DNA of 60,000 nucleotides. It comes from Nymphaea colorata. Lineage: Eukaryota > Streptophyta > Magnoliopsida > Nymphaeales > Nymphaeaceae. A program made the position numbers and the translations under genes. How positions within the stretch are numbered: position 1 is the first letter of the stretch; every line of letters starts with the position of its first letter. The notes beneath the pieces were generated by a model. The model was not told the DNA's origin and searched no databases. It worked only from the letters and a program-made list of their open reading frames with translations. The DNA lies in the NCBI RefSeq assembly GCF_008831285.2, contig NC_045148.1, forward strand, positions 10,894,183 through 10,954,182, given 5' to 3'. Positions 31,871 through 43,600 of the stretch are shown here, piece after piece.

Positions 31871-32259
31871 GCTCAATCTTCTTTCTCCCAACCATTGTGT
31901 TAAAAGCTTCTCGTACTAAAAAGGATATATATATATAACACAAGTAAATTGACAAAGTAAGATTAGTATTGGCCAGAGGAAATAAATTTGGGAGACCCAT
32001 CAAATCCTGAACCACTTCAGGGTTTTATGGGTTGAGCAAACTCTGAGTTGCATGCACTCTTATTGCTCAGTTCTCTACCAAATAGTTATGAGACTCTAGT
32101 TGTTTTTTTAAACAACTCCGCTCAAGATGGTGAATGAAAAATAAAGTATGTAACCAGCAATATTCTAAACAAAGAGACAAGGACAAATCTTTTGGTACTA
32201 TAAACTCACAAGTGATATTAATAAAACGGAGCAGACATAAGAATCATAGACATGCTAGA
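31871..32259. other. AT-rich spacer
   Basis: No gene seen. It may include upstream gag-side sequence of the decayed Copia4, but nothing recognisable. Confidence 0.35.
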
Positions 32260-34200
32260 TCAAAATTCAGGTCTAAATCAAGACTCAAGATGATAGGTAA
32301 ATGATTCTATTGTGATATTATAAGTCACAAAAAGATTGATTGTAAGAAATGAAAAGAAGAAAAAGAGAAAAAAAAAGTCAAAAGAGTGGGAAACCAAAGA
32401 CATATACTACAATTGCTTTAGATGATGAATCAATATTGCTTTTATATGAGAAAAATGGTTGTCTTACAGTTGAGAATGATGATTTTATATAGACATGAGA
32501 TATAATGACATCTTACCATGCCGCATCGTGTAAAAATTTGTTCTCATCCTACAAAGCTGATGATCTTAAAGTAGTGCACATGAATAATAGTAACACTTCA
32601 AAGATGGTTGGGGCGAGAGATGTTTGCATTGATACAATCATACAATTTAAATTGACTTTGAAAGATGTGAGACAAGTCCCAAACCTTAGAATGAATATAT
32701 GGATATTGTGTTTTTTTTTAGTCGGGTTGGTTGGAAATTGACAAAGCTTGATTTGTATTGGCAAGAAGAAGAAAATTTGGCTTTGTCTTTGATATGAAGT
32801 CTTGAATTAGTAGTGTTGAAGTAAATACAAGTGCTTTTAACACTTTATCAGATTTGTGACATAGGAGGCTTGGCCACATGAGTCAAAGAGGAATTGATTT
32901 GCTTTCTAAGAAGAATTTATTACCGAAGGTAAAAGATGCAATTGACTTCTTATGATTATTACTTGGTTGGTAAGTTGTATAGAATTTCTTTTTAGAAAAA
33001 ACATTATTCAAAAGCTAAACATGTAATTGATTTGGTTTATTCTGATGTTTGGACCTATAAATGTGACATCTACATGTGGAACATCATATTTTGTCATATT
33101 AATTGATGATGCATTTAAGAAGATATGAACTTTTATAATACAAAACAGAAGTGAAGTAAGTAATATGTTCATGATTATTCATGTAATAGTTAGACATGAG
33201 ATAAAATGAAAAGAGGAAGAGATTATACATTTCATAATATTTCTTGGTTATGTAGATGATGAAGTTGGTTATGGAATATGAAATATAAAGAATGATAACA
33301 ACTACAAGAGTTGTGATGTTGGCTTCAGAAATGATAATACAATTGAAGTAATCATGAGAGACAAACAGTTGGATGTAAATGCAAGTCATGAGCCAACTTT
33401 TATAGATCTTGAAGAACTTTCATCTAAGCATGATGAGATCGAAGAGAATATAGAGATAAAAGAAATCAAGGTAGAAGAGTAGTACACAAATGACTTTCTT
33501 ATGGAGATACAATCTAATTATAAACATGATATGGAATGAATGATTTCTCTTCAGTTGTAAAGCAATATGAGAGAGATAAAAGGTCACACATTTTATCTAA
33601 ATATTCTCTTAATAAGTATGTTATGTTTACAAATAGTATACAATCAGAATCCTATGTAGAGGTGCTAAATAATGTGCATAGATATGAATAGATACAACTA
33701 TGCAGGAAGAGATAAATTCTCTACATAAGATTACACTTATGATTTGGTAGAACTACCAAAAGGAAAGAAAATTTGTAAAACAAGTAGATCTATAAGCTTA
33801 AAAATAAAGGCCAATGTAAGTAGAGATAGAAAGGCCAGTTAGTGGCAAAAGGTTTCAAGTAGGAGATTGATTTTGATGACATTTTTTTTCCTGTAGTTAA
33901 AATGTCATCTATCAGGGTAATACTTAGTTTGGTAGCATATCTAGATTTGGACTAGGAGTAGTTAAATGTCAAAACTACATTTCTCTATAGAGATTTAGAA
34001 AAAGAGATCAACATGTCACAACCAGATGGTTTTGTAGTTGTTAAGAAGAAGCACATGCTTTGCAAGCTGAGGAAGAGCCTCTATGTGCTTAAATAGACAC
34101 TTAGATAGTGGTGCAAAAATTTGATGCATTTATGATATATCAAATGCTGTCTACTTAAATAAACACTTAGAAACTCATTGTGTTTACATCAAAGAGTTCT
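32260..34200 (+). mobile_element. Copia4: decayed Tnt1-like Copia remnant (gag to RT)
   Basis: Recognisable in order through many frameshifts: a lysine-rich gag end and the linker LDDESILLLYEKNGCL (about 32420); a protease-region stretch SYHAASCKNLFSSYKADDL (about 32510); RLGHMSQRGIDLLSKKNLLP of the pre-integrase domain (about 32870); VIDLVYSDVW of integrase (about 33030); FLGYVDDEVGYGI of the integrase C-terminal region (about 33240); and RT pieces including LVAKGF, SQPDGFVVVKKKHMLCKLRK and SLYVLK (about 34010-34090). The last trace, THCVYIKEF, lies near 34175. No LTR, PBS or RNase H was found. It ends abruptly against the membrane-protein copy at 34207, so that junction is either an insertion boundary or a deletion. 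Confidence 0.8.
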
Positions 34201-34206
34201 CATAAG

Positions 34207-34440
34207 GTACTGCTTTTGCCCTGCTGCCTCGAGATGCTGTCCTGTCTCTGTTTCTGGGCCTCCTCCTCACAATCCTCGACCTCAAGATCGCCTACTGTTT
34301 CTCCCTCGTCATCGTATACCTTGGCCACCTACTGCCCGAGTTGGTCGTTTGTTTCCTTCTCTGGACTGCTACTGCCGCAGTGCTCACCTCAGCAACTAGC
34401 TTCCTCAGGCTCTTCCTGAAGCTGAGCACCATCACTGACC
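34207..34440 (+). pseudogene. Small membrane-protein gene, third copy (5' truncated)
   Basis: Aligns with the IR1 membrane-protein gene from LALLPRDAVLSLFLGLLLTI through CFSLVIVYLGHLLPELVVC to SATSFLRLFLKLSTITD. It stays open without the 7 bp insertion seen in the left IR1 copy. The start codon and about 20 N-terminal residues are missing, because Copia4 sequence abuts. The 3' end differs from the IR1 copies: the frame continues DQGSYATGGPYSHSSYLAKY into the IR3 sequence. That suggests the IR1 copies have a replaced C-terminus, or this one is fused to other DNA. Confidence 0.6.
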
Positions 34441-34786
34441 AAGGCAGCTATGCTACTGGAGGACCATACAGTCATAGTAGCTATTTGGCCAAGTATAGAA
34501 TATTGAAGATGGCTTCTTTAGAAGATATCCTATTGCCATTTTGTGCGTGCATTTCTATGACAGTGAAGATAATAAAAATGTTTATGCTTTAAGTTATAGC
34601 ATGCACATTAGTTCCCAAAGTCAGCCTGTGGAACCTGGCTTTAATTCTATATGCTCTTATTCAATATCCCCCAGCATATAACCTTTCCATCAAGTAACTA
34701 AGGTTGTATAGTGATAAGGTTGGTAAGAATGACTTTGTCTATTTCATGGCTGAAATTAAGGAGCTTAAAATTCTAAAGGATTTTAG

Positions 34787-34790
<4 letters not shown>

Positions 34791-34846
<56 letters not shown>
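34791..34846. repeat. (TA)28 microsatellite
   Basis: An uninterrupted run of 28 TA units. Confidence 0.97.
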
Positions 34847-34847
<1 letters not shown>

Positions 34848-35121
34848 CACAGAAAAAATAGCAAATTTTACACAGCCTATCGCAAGCTTATACTGAGTCC
34901 AACAGACGACCATTTTACTCGGCCATGGCAGCACGAAAGTTCCAATGATATCCAAATGATTGTCACAAAAGATGTATACATGTATTATATGGTGAGAAAT
35001 CTCTCAGGTATAATACGGTAAAGTTGTATATTTAGAAAAAAATCTCGACAATTTTTAAAAAAATTTATAACATTTAATAAATCCTGAAAATTATAAAAAA
35101 AATAAAAAATCATAAAAATAT

Positions 35122-35180
35122 AAAAAACGTGAAAAATGCATATAATACACATATAATATGCATTTTTTCACGTTTTTTTT
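35122..35180. repeat. AT-rich hairpin around AACGTGAAAAATGCATAT
   Basis: AAAAAACGTGAAAAATGCATAT (35122-35143) pairs with ATATGCATTTTTTCACGTTT (35157-35176), with a 13 bp spacer. A further copy of the right arm lies at 35201-35224. No function is assigned. Confidence 0.75.
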
Positions 35181-35452
35181 CTGGTGTTTTTTTCAAAAAG
35201 ATGCATTTTTTCACGTTTTATATGGTTGACTGTGCTTTGGCATATTATACATATTTTTTTTTTCAATAAAACATGTTTTCTGTAACAATGAACCAAATGC
35301 ATCGATTGACTTTGGGTACTAATGTTCATGCTATAACTTGAAGCATAAACATTTTTATTATCTTCACTATCATAGAAATGCACGCACGAAACAACAGTAG
35401 GATATCTTCTAAAGAAGCTATCTTCAATATTCTATACTTGGCTAAATAGCTA

Positions 35453-35773
35453 GTCTACTAATAAATAAACAAGATTTCTTGGTTCCAAACATATTAATAT
35501 TTGAGTTCCTGATCAACTAGAAATCTCAAAATGGAAATACTAATTCTACATATTTCAGTCCAATTCTCCTTACCCAACAAACACAAAAGGACTTTTACTC
35601 CTCCAGGATCGACTAGTTCTGCTGTTATCTTGGGTGTAAGTCAGAAATGGTCAGTCAGCCTGAGTTCGGGTACTCATCGTCTCTTGAAGAAAGGATTGGT
35701 CATCGTCTCTTGAAGAAAGGATTGGACGTTCGCCAGACCTGATCGTCTCACTGGACTTAGGTTAATACATTCA
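35453..35773. other. Spacer with a short tandem repeat
   Basis: CATCGTCTCTTGAAGAAAGG occurs twice in tandem (35678 and 35701). No gene is supported. Confidence 0.5.
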
Positions 35774-36104
35774 TTTTTGGTGCTTTTATCAAAGATTTAT
35801 AATGCTTTTAACGATATATTTTAAATATTTAGCTGCCTGCTAGATAACTTCAAATTTATATGTGTGTGTTTGTGTTACGCTATATTAAGCTCCAAAAGCC
35901 AGTTTTTTAGTGGGTAAAACAGACGTCCAAAATCTTATAAACCAAAATAGGAAAGCCAAATAAGGAAGATCAGGGCTTCCCAATTGTAGCCAAACAGGAT
36001 TTGGATCACAAATTCGGACTGCTCTTATTGCCTTTTTTTTTCGTTTACTCAATAATTTTTCAATAAACTAAATTCCTATTTTAATAAAAAAGAAGAAGAC
36101 CAAT

Positions 36105-36371
36105 GTGGAGGTCTTGTTCTCTGCAGTTCAAAGAACAAAGCCTCGCCCCAGCAGCCTTGACATATTAGCCATTGCCCGGACTGCATGCTGCAGAGCAAAC
36201 CTTCATGCCACATTAGAAATGAAGTATGGTTGTCCGCCAGAAAAGCTATACAAGGCAGCTAAGCTCTGCAGTGAATTAAACGTCCAAGTTCGAAGGCACC
36301 AAGATGGTTATATCTGCCCAAAGGGCTGCAAACCCCTTGCAGACCAATCAGTATCTCTTTCTCCACAATAA
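36105..36371 (+). pseudogene. SUVR5-like gene fragment a, left arm
   Basis: The frame reads SLDILAIARTACCRANLHAT, LEMKYGCPPEKLYKAAKLCS, ELNVQVRRHQDGYICPKGCK, resembling a central region of plant SUVR5-type histone H3 lysine methyltransferases (the LCSE-NVQV-WHQDG-ICPKGCKP pattern). SUVR5 proteins are far longer, with zinc fingers and a C-terminal SET domain; none of that is here. The frame is open in this arm, with an ATG contributed by flanking DNA at 36105. The assignment comes from remembered family patterns without a search. A 3' neighbour, fragment b, is on the opposite strand, so no normal SUVR5 transcript is possible. Confidence 0.5.
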
Positions 36372-36372
36372 A

Positions 36373-36654
36373 CTATTGACATACTTGAAGAGTAGATAAT
36401 ACAGCAACCAATAGTACAACATAGTTACCTACTTTTGTATCAAAATCAAGGGATGGATCCAGCATTCTTGTGGTAATGTAAGTAAAATCCTTCCACGGCA
36501 TGCAAAAGTCAGGACCAAAACCTCTATGGACACCATCAGTATATGTATAGAATATATTAGTTAAGTATTCATCCACCACACATGGTACTAGAACTGCCTC
36601 TTTCCCAAAACTCAAGTCTTCACATAAAACAATGTGAAGAACTAAACTATCCAA
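36373..36654 (-). pseudogene. SUVR5-like gene fragment b, left arm
   Basis: The minus frame reads LHIVLCEDLSFGKEAVLVPC, VVDEYLTNIFYTYTDGVHRG and FCMPWKDFTYIT...LDPSLDFDTK. This resembles the pre-SET-side segment of SUVR5 (LCEDxSFGKExVPVxCVVDE ... MPWExFTYVTKxLLD). Homology ends at GATACAAAAG before GTAGGT, as at an exon/intron junction, so intron sequence was captured too. It converges tail-to-tail with fragment a, whereas in an intact gene both would lie on one strand. No promoter is visible. Confidence 0.5.
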
Positions 36655-36677
36655 AGAAAAGTGTTAGTTGCTATGTT

Positions 36678-36773
36678 TGTTGGATAGTGGCCATGAGCCC
36701 CATCATTTTCTTTGTAATTGCAAAGGGGATTCTGCAGTTACGAAATTAAAGAGGAAATTGATTACAAAATCAA
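36678..36773 (+). repeat. Copia3 5' LTR, first part
   Basis: Matches 45013-45107 up to GATTACAAAATCAA, then switches to the nested element. The LTR resumes at 39670. Confidence 0.92.
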
Positions 36774-39669
36774 CGCATTCAGATCAGATGTACCTTTAAT
36801 CATATCAAATTTTTTGGATATTCATATATTTGGATTCGTCGAATTCGGATGAGAAGAAGTTTATACCATATCCGAATCCGACTTTAAAATCTACATCCGA
36901 ATCAGATTTTTAGTTATACTTGAATCCGATCCAAATTTTAAGTTGTATCCCAATCCGATCCAAATGTTAAGTTATATCTGAATCCGATCCGGATTTTAAT
37001 TTATATCCAGATCTGTTCTGAATTTGAATTTTAAGTTATATTCGAATCCGAACCTAGAGCATGAGTTGGTGTCCCTACGTTTTGAAGTTGTTACGTATGA
37101 ATGATTGAGCAAAAAGAATAGCCAAACACATCAACTTAAAGTTATGACATAAGAAGAATATAAATTGTATATGAAAGAGTATAATATGATTAATAGGTAA
37201 TGACTTTTATGAAGTTGCATATAATCAAATAATTACCATATTATCATTTAACTTAAAGAATTTAAAACTATATCACATAAAACTAATTAATTAATAATTC
37301 ATATTATATTTAATTAATTTTTTTGTGTAAACAAGCAAACAATTATAGTTAAGGCATCAACTAAACATGATATCTTAAATAATGTATTTATTTAATTAAC
37401 ATTAATAAAAAAGTTTGTATCAAGAAATTTCAATAAAATGAGTATTTTTAAAAATATGAAAATTAATCACAAAAAAATAAATTTAATGTGAAATAACTGT
37501 TGGTAAGTTTATCGTATATAAAAAAAAATTAAAAAATTATGTTTTGGCTTCACTTAAAATTTTAAAACTATAGTTTGGCTCTTGCAACAAAACAACTCGT
37601 AAGTTTATCGTATATAAAAAAAATTAAAAAACTATGTTTTGGCTTTACTTAAAATTTTAAAACTATAGTTTGACTTTTGCAACAAAACAACTCGTAAGTT
37701 TATCGTATATAAAAAAAATTAAAAAACTATGTTTTGGCTTTACTTAAAATTTTAAAACTATAGTTTGACTTTTGCAACAAAACAATTCGTAAGTTTATCG
37801 TATAAAAAAAAATTATGTTTTGGCTTCACTTAAAATTTTAAAGAAATGAATTTAAGTGTGTCATCTAAACATCGAACTAATTATTCAAAACTAATTAAAA
37901 CTATTTTTTCACGTATCCAATTCTTTGAAAACATTTTTTTATGAGGTGTTGTACTCATTATAAATGACATTTTGAGTTCTGTCTCACTAGTTGGGACATG
38001 GAGTTGATTTTGTCAATGTTGATAATTGAGGAAAAATGATGATAGAAACATGTCAATTAATAGTCAAAGACTAAAATGCATTATTTTATTTTATTTTATT
38101 TTTTTATGGGCCAAATCGACGGTTAAGATCATTCTTAATGGTTCAAACACCTAAGAGTCTGCACCTACCTGATTCAATTTTTTTTACTAGTATATTTGAC
38201 TTCTATACTTTCTTCATGATAATTGTTAAATCAGGTGACCCATATTATTTTTTATTAAAAAGGTAATATTTAATAATTTTTTTATTTCATTTAGTTAATT
38301 AAAATAATTTGTGTCACATTCGTAAAAAAAATGTTCAATGATATATCAGATAATTTATTAGACCTCTTACCTTTATTACAATAGTTTTTTTTTTTTACAT
38401 AAAATTGCATAATTACTCCAATGATATATAAAATAGCTTATTAAATCGAACAATTTGTTGTTTTCCTATTAAGTTAAAAACTTTTGTTTTCAAGTTCGTG
38501 AATTATGTGTTAAATATCAAATACCTAAGACTTTTGAATGAATTATATGATTATATAAAATAGTTTATTTGATTGATTAAATAAGTAAATTGATAATTCG
38601 ATAGATTTTTTTATAAGTTTAGCAGTTTTTTGATATTAAACATGTTTATTTGTGACAGTGAAGATGCTTTCAACTTAAAATGAATATCATAATGCGTTTG
38701 AGTATTTTATTTATTATAAAACATATTTTTTATATGATTTCTATATTTTTTCACAAGTTTTCCATATGATTTGTATATTTTTTTCAAAAGTTATTCATAT
38801 GACATTTCATATTTTTTTCATATCAATTGTGCATATTGAACATTGATTTGATTATTTTTAAATAATAACATGTTTATTTGAGGTTAATTTTCATATTTTG
38901 AAAAATACTCATTTTATTGAAATTTCTTGATACAAGTTTTTTTTATTATTTTTAATTAAATAAATACATTATTTTAGATACCTTGTTTAGTTGATGCCTT
39001 AACTATAATAGTTTGCTTGTTTACACAAAAACGTTTAATTAAATATAATATGAATTATTAATTAATTAGTTTTATGTGATATAGTTTTAAATACTTTAAG
39101 TTAAATGGTGTATATGGTAATTATTTGACTATTATTATATGCGAATTCATGGAAGCCATTACCTCTTATTTAGATTGTACATTCACATACAATTCATATT
39201 CTTATTTAGTTAGAACTTTAAGTTGGTGCGTTTAGTTAATCCTTTTGCCCAACCATTTATAGGTCTCAACTTCAAAACGTGGGGACACCAACTCAAGGTT
39301 CGAATTCGGATTTCAGCACCTGCGTTTTGGATTCATATATCAACTCACGGTTCGGATTTGGATTTCGAATTCAGATATCAACTCATGGTTTGGCTTTGGA
39401 TATCAAGCTTTAATTCAGATTCAGATATCAACTCAGGATTCCGCTATACGGTTAAGTATCTGATCAGATATTTACTTAAAACGAAATCCGAATCCATAAG
39501 AGAATGAGTATCCGATTGGCTATTTACTTAAATCTGAATCCGAATCCGATCGGATGTTATTTCTTAAATTCGAATCCGATCCGATTTTCTTATTCGAATG
39601 TTAAATTGCTTACCATATCCGATTTTTTAAAGACATTTCAAACAGATATCCGATCCGTTGACATCCCTA
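36774..39669. mobile_element. Long-inverted-repeat (foldback-like) element nested in the Copia3 5' LTR
   Basis: The arms about 37048-37480 and 38870-39300 are reverse complements (CACATAAAACTAATTAATTA, AAGAAATTTCAATAAAATGA, GTTAAGGCATCAACTAAACA). Outside them, both ends carry arrays of ATCCGAATCCGATCC-type phrases in opposite orientation, so the whole element folds back for about 700 bp. The right end is GTTGACATCCCTA, the terminus of the small 'ACATCCCTA' elements in this window. The left terminus is degraded and about 90 bp of LTR is missing, so no target duplication can be read. The core is AT-rich with a 95 bp tandem repeat and no transposase-like frame: a non-autonomous element. Confidence 0.8.
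37503..37842. repeat. About 95 bp tandem repeat, three full units and a partial
   Basis: Units start GTAAGTTTATCGTATATAAA at 37503, 37599, 37694 and 37789. The second half reads GTTTTGGCTTYACTTAAAAT then TTTTGCAACAAAACAA. The last unit is truncated. It lies in the core of the foldback element. Confidence 0.9.
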
Positions 39670-39875
39670 CATATGTACAACTAATCTGTATTCTTCGATT
39701 AGCAAAGCTGCGCCCCTCAGAAGCAAACCCGTGAAGCCTTTTCTCTTCAGCTTCTTCTTTTTCCTCTATTGTTTACAGGTACTGCTTCTTGCATTTGAGA
39801 CGCTACTGGTGGTGGACCTACTGCACATACAAGAGAGCCTAACAGAGACGCCGTTCCGCTTCGATTACTCCATCA
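39670..39875 (+). repeat. Copia3 5' LTR, second part
   Basis: Resumes CATATGTACAACTAAT and ends ATTACTCCATCA, matching 45198-45401. The LTR bases between the two parts (the equivalent of 45108-45197) are missing here. Confidence 0.9.
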
Positions 39876-39876
39876 G

Positions 39877-39889
39877 TGGTATCAGAGCC
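39877..39889 (+). other. Copia3 primer-binding site
   Basis: TGGTATCAGAGCC one base after the 5' LTR, complementary to plant initiator methionine tRNA. Confidence 0.92.
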
Positions 39890-40644
39890 ACACGGTTCTT
39901 CAAATCCAAGTAGGTCTGTCCAGCCTTAGTTGGTACCTGTGATGCGCACGCATGAATACAGTCAGTTTATCATGCTATTTTAAGATCATGCATACTGAGT
40001 ATGTAGCATATTAGATAATTTTGAAGCATGTTAGAAAGAACAGTTGATCTTTTGTCTTCGGATTAGATATTTCATGCTATGCTCTGTTTTCTGTATTTGA
40101 GTCTGAAAGGGACACCGAACAGAATCAAACCGACTCGATCTTCAATCTTAGTTACTAGTTGAACAGGATCTATGTCAACCTTGACGAGGGGAAGAAGTAT
40201 CCCTATCGAGGATTCTCTTGAAGGTTCCGAAAGAAAAATCAAAATAAGTAATAGAATACTAATCAAGGGTTTGAGAGAGGAAGAATACCTCTGCCAGTTG
40301 TCCTCTGCCATTGTTGACAAAGCGAAGTCGGTGAGCGGTGGGCAGGTCGCAGGTCGACCTTGTTCGCCGCTGCTCTCCAAAGAAAAGCCAGTGACTGGAA
40401 AATTGTTTTGCAATTTCAGTAGAAAACTGGGATTTTATATATAATCACATACAGATACCCTCAGACTTTTGAAATTGCTATAAGAGGGTGACGAGTAGAA
40501 AAAGTTTGTCGGAGATTTAAATTGAAATCTCTTTGCTACTATGTGATGTTCTAGAATGTTATTGGATATTTCATGACATGATGTTCATTGTTTTCTTTCT
40601 TGTTTATTGTACTTTGCTTATCTTGCCATTAAATTAATTTAGCA
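39890..40644 (+). other. Copia3 untranslated leader
   Basis: 755 bp between the PBS and the gag ATG. Short overlapping frames on both strands (40072-40444) lack any domain and are not called as genes. Confidence 0.6.
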
Positions 40645-43600
40645 ATGACTTCAAGAGTGGGAGCCTCAGAGTTGGCTAAGACTGAAAAACTCAATGGAAC
40701 CAACTTTCATGCATGGAAGCATAGGATAATGTTGGCCTTGACCAGGGGCGGAGGGAGGGGGGCCCGCCTAGGCCGTGGCCCGCCCCGAACTAGCTGGAAA
40801 AAAAATTTACATTAGAAAAATAAAATTTTTTTAATTGTTCAGTGTATTTTTTTTACTTAGATTCAGTTTGGCCCTACCCAAATTTGAGGTTAGATTATTT
40901 GGCCCATCCCTAAACGAAATCCTGGCTCACTCCTGGCCTTGACACTAGAAAGACTTATTTATGTAGTCAACAAGGCCTTTCCACTTTAGGAGACAAACAC
41001 TGATGAAGAAAGGGGGGCATATGAGGTTTTTGAAAATGATGACTTAATGGCTAAAACCATCATGTTAACGTTCATGGAAGATGACTTGATTTGGGTGTTT
41101 GAAGACTGTCCAACGGCTAAAGATATGTTTGACACAATCTTATCAAAATACAACTCCACCACTACAATGCATGTACAATTGCTGTTAGAACAGTACAACT
41201 CCTATAACACGAAGGAGTCTGATAGGGTGGTTGACCATGTTAACAAGATGTTGGTCATGGCTAAAGACCTAGCCATAGTGGAAAGTGTAATATCAGATAA
41301 CATGCAGATTTGTACTATCCTGAATAGTCTTCCTCCTTCTTGGGATATGGCAGTTATTGCCCTGAGCCTATAGTTTGACACTCTAACCTTAGAGAAACTT
41401 CTCATTTAGTTAGTCATTCAGCAAGAACGTTTGGCCAAAAGGAAAGATGCAGAATTTATGACAGTTCAAGATAAATCAGCCAGCAGTCATGTACCTGTAA
41501 AACCCAAAGAATTTAAAAAGGAAAACAATGGAAAGTTTAAGAACGATTTTACAAGTACTCAGATGTCTAAGAACTGTAGGAAAGTGCTACAGATGTGGAA
41601 AGGCTGGAGACAAAATTCTCAAACAAAAAGGACAATAAGAGTCAGGACATCAATAACAAAAGGAGACATCAAGAGGGTTCCGACAAAGAAGTCATTTGCA
41701 TTGTGTTAGAGTGCTTGTTCGCAGATGGAGATCTGACTGGTTGGTGGGTCGATTCGGGGGCTACACGTCACATTGCAAAAACAAAAGAAGACATGATTTG
41801 TAGGAAAGACCTGAGCTCGGGAATGCAAAAAGTCTATATGGGTAACAATTCATACTGTGATGTTATGGGAGTTGGGTCATATCGATTGAATGTTGGGGAT
41901 ACAAGTGTTATTCTTATTGAAGACTTGTATGTCCTCTCCATGCAGAGGAATTTAGTGTCAGTATCGGCTCTGACTGAAAAAGGTTTTGAAGTCTGTTTTG
42001 TTTCAGGAAAAGTTACAGTGGGAAAACATGGGAGACCATGTTTGGTGAGAAATATGTTGAGGAACATGGTATGTTCAAACTCAGTGAAATGGATAAAGCT
42101 TCCAGTTCTGCTTATATTGATTGTGCAATGAATGTGAGTACAAATCTATGTCATGAAAGATTAGGCCATGTAAGCATCAATAAGATGAAGATTCTAGCAC
42201 AACAAGGTATTATACCCAACATAAATGTAAATGACTTTACGAAATGCGAGGCGTGTTTATATGGAAAGATGACAAGAAAACCCTTTCCGTCTGAAGTAAT
42301 TCGTGCTACCGATCTATTAGAAATAATCCATACCGAAATTTGTGGACTTTTTAGAGTCCAAACACATAGTGACAAATTATACTTCATAACTTTTATTGAT
42401 GACTACTCAAGATTTGGTTATATTTATCTTATTAAATATAAGTCTGAAGCACTTGAAAAATTCAAGGGAAATAAATCTGAAGTCGAAAGACAGTTTAAAA
42501 AAAATGTCAAGGTTATAAGGTCTAATTGAGGAGGTGAATATACATCAAATGAATTTCTCAAACACTGCAAAGACCTTGGAATTAATAGGCAAATAATAAT
42601 GCCTAGGATGCTGCAGCAAAATGGTGTCGTTGAGAGGTGTAACAGAACCCTCTTAAATATGGTGAGATCCATGTTGGCAAGTGCACAATTACCTAAAGTT
42701 TTTTGGGGAGAGGCTGTATTAACAACCATATATATTATAAATCGAGTGCCCTGGAAAGCAGTCCCAACCACTCCTTATGAGAGAAGGACTGGTGTGAAAC
42801 CAAACTTAAGACATCTCAAGAGATGGAGATCTGTAGCACATATGAAAACGTTAGATAAACTGGATAATAGATCAATAAGATGTGTGTTTATTGGATATCC
42901 AAAAGAATTCAAAGACTACAGATTATATAACTCTACTATGAGGCTCTTAGAAAGTAGAGATGTAGAGTTCTTAGAAGAACTCAATAACAAAGATAATAAT
43001 CAAGTGGAAGATCATGATGACGATCTACTGGAAGATCTGATTTATTCAGAGGATCAGTTTGGTAATGAACCGACTGGGGATCCGTTTGGTAATAAATCAA
43101 CTGAGCATGAATTATCTGAGGAACAGTCTGGTAATGAACCGCCTGAGGAACAATTAGGTAATGAACCAACTGATTCAGACACCTTATCAACTCAGACTTT
43201 GTTAGGTCATAAAAGACATAGAGCTCCTCCTTCATATTTGAATGATTATTATGTATATCTTGCAGAGGAGCTATGCTATTTAGCAGATATTGTTCAATGT
43301 CTGACAATCTGACATATGACGATGCGATAAACTCGCAATAATAATCAAATTAGGTAAACGCTATGGATGAAGAAATCGAATCCATAGAAAAGAATAAAGT
43401 TTGAGAACTAGTAGATCTTCCTAAGGATAGAAGACCCATTGGGTGTAAATGGGTGCTAAAGAAAAAATATAAAGCCAATAGAATAGTTGAGAAGTTTACA
43501 GCAAGAATGGTGGGAAAATGTTTTTCTTAAAAGGAAGAAATTAATTACCTAGAAACTTATTCTTCTGTAGCAAAGTTTGCATCAATCAGAATAATTTTGA

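Larger units (their letters stand above)
34490..35452. repeat. Inverted repeat IR3
   Basis: The left arm (34490-34622) and right arm (35308-35452) are reverse complements: CCAAGTATAGAATATTGAAG, AGATAATAAAAATGTTTATG and AGTTATAGCATG are shared. A third copy lies at about 29865-29965. The spacer holds the TA microsatellite and the AT-rich hairpin. Confidence 0.85.

Noticed and set aside
34791-34846. TA run as a promoter
   Set aside because: A long TA microsatellite with no gene placed downstream; an unstable repeat is the simpler reading.
37503-37842. Regularly spaced repeats that could suggest a CRISPR-like array
   Set aside because: These are head-to-tail 95 bp tandem units without unique spacers, inside a plant transposable element.
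39877-39889. tRNA-like signals at the TGGTATCAGAGC sites (also 10411 and 19586)
   Set aside because: They are 12-13 bp primer-binding sites next to LTRs; no cloverleaf can be drawn around them.
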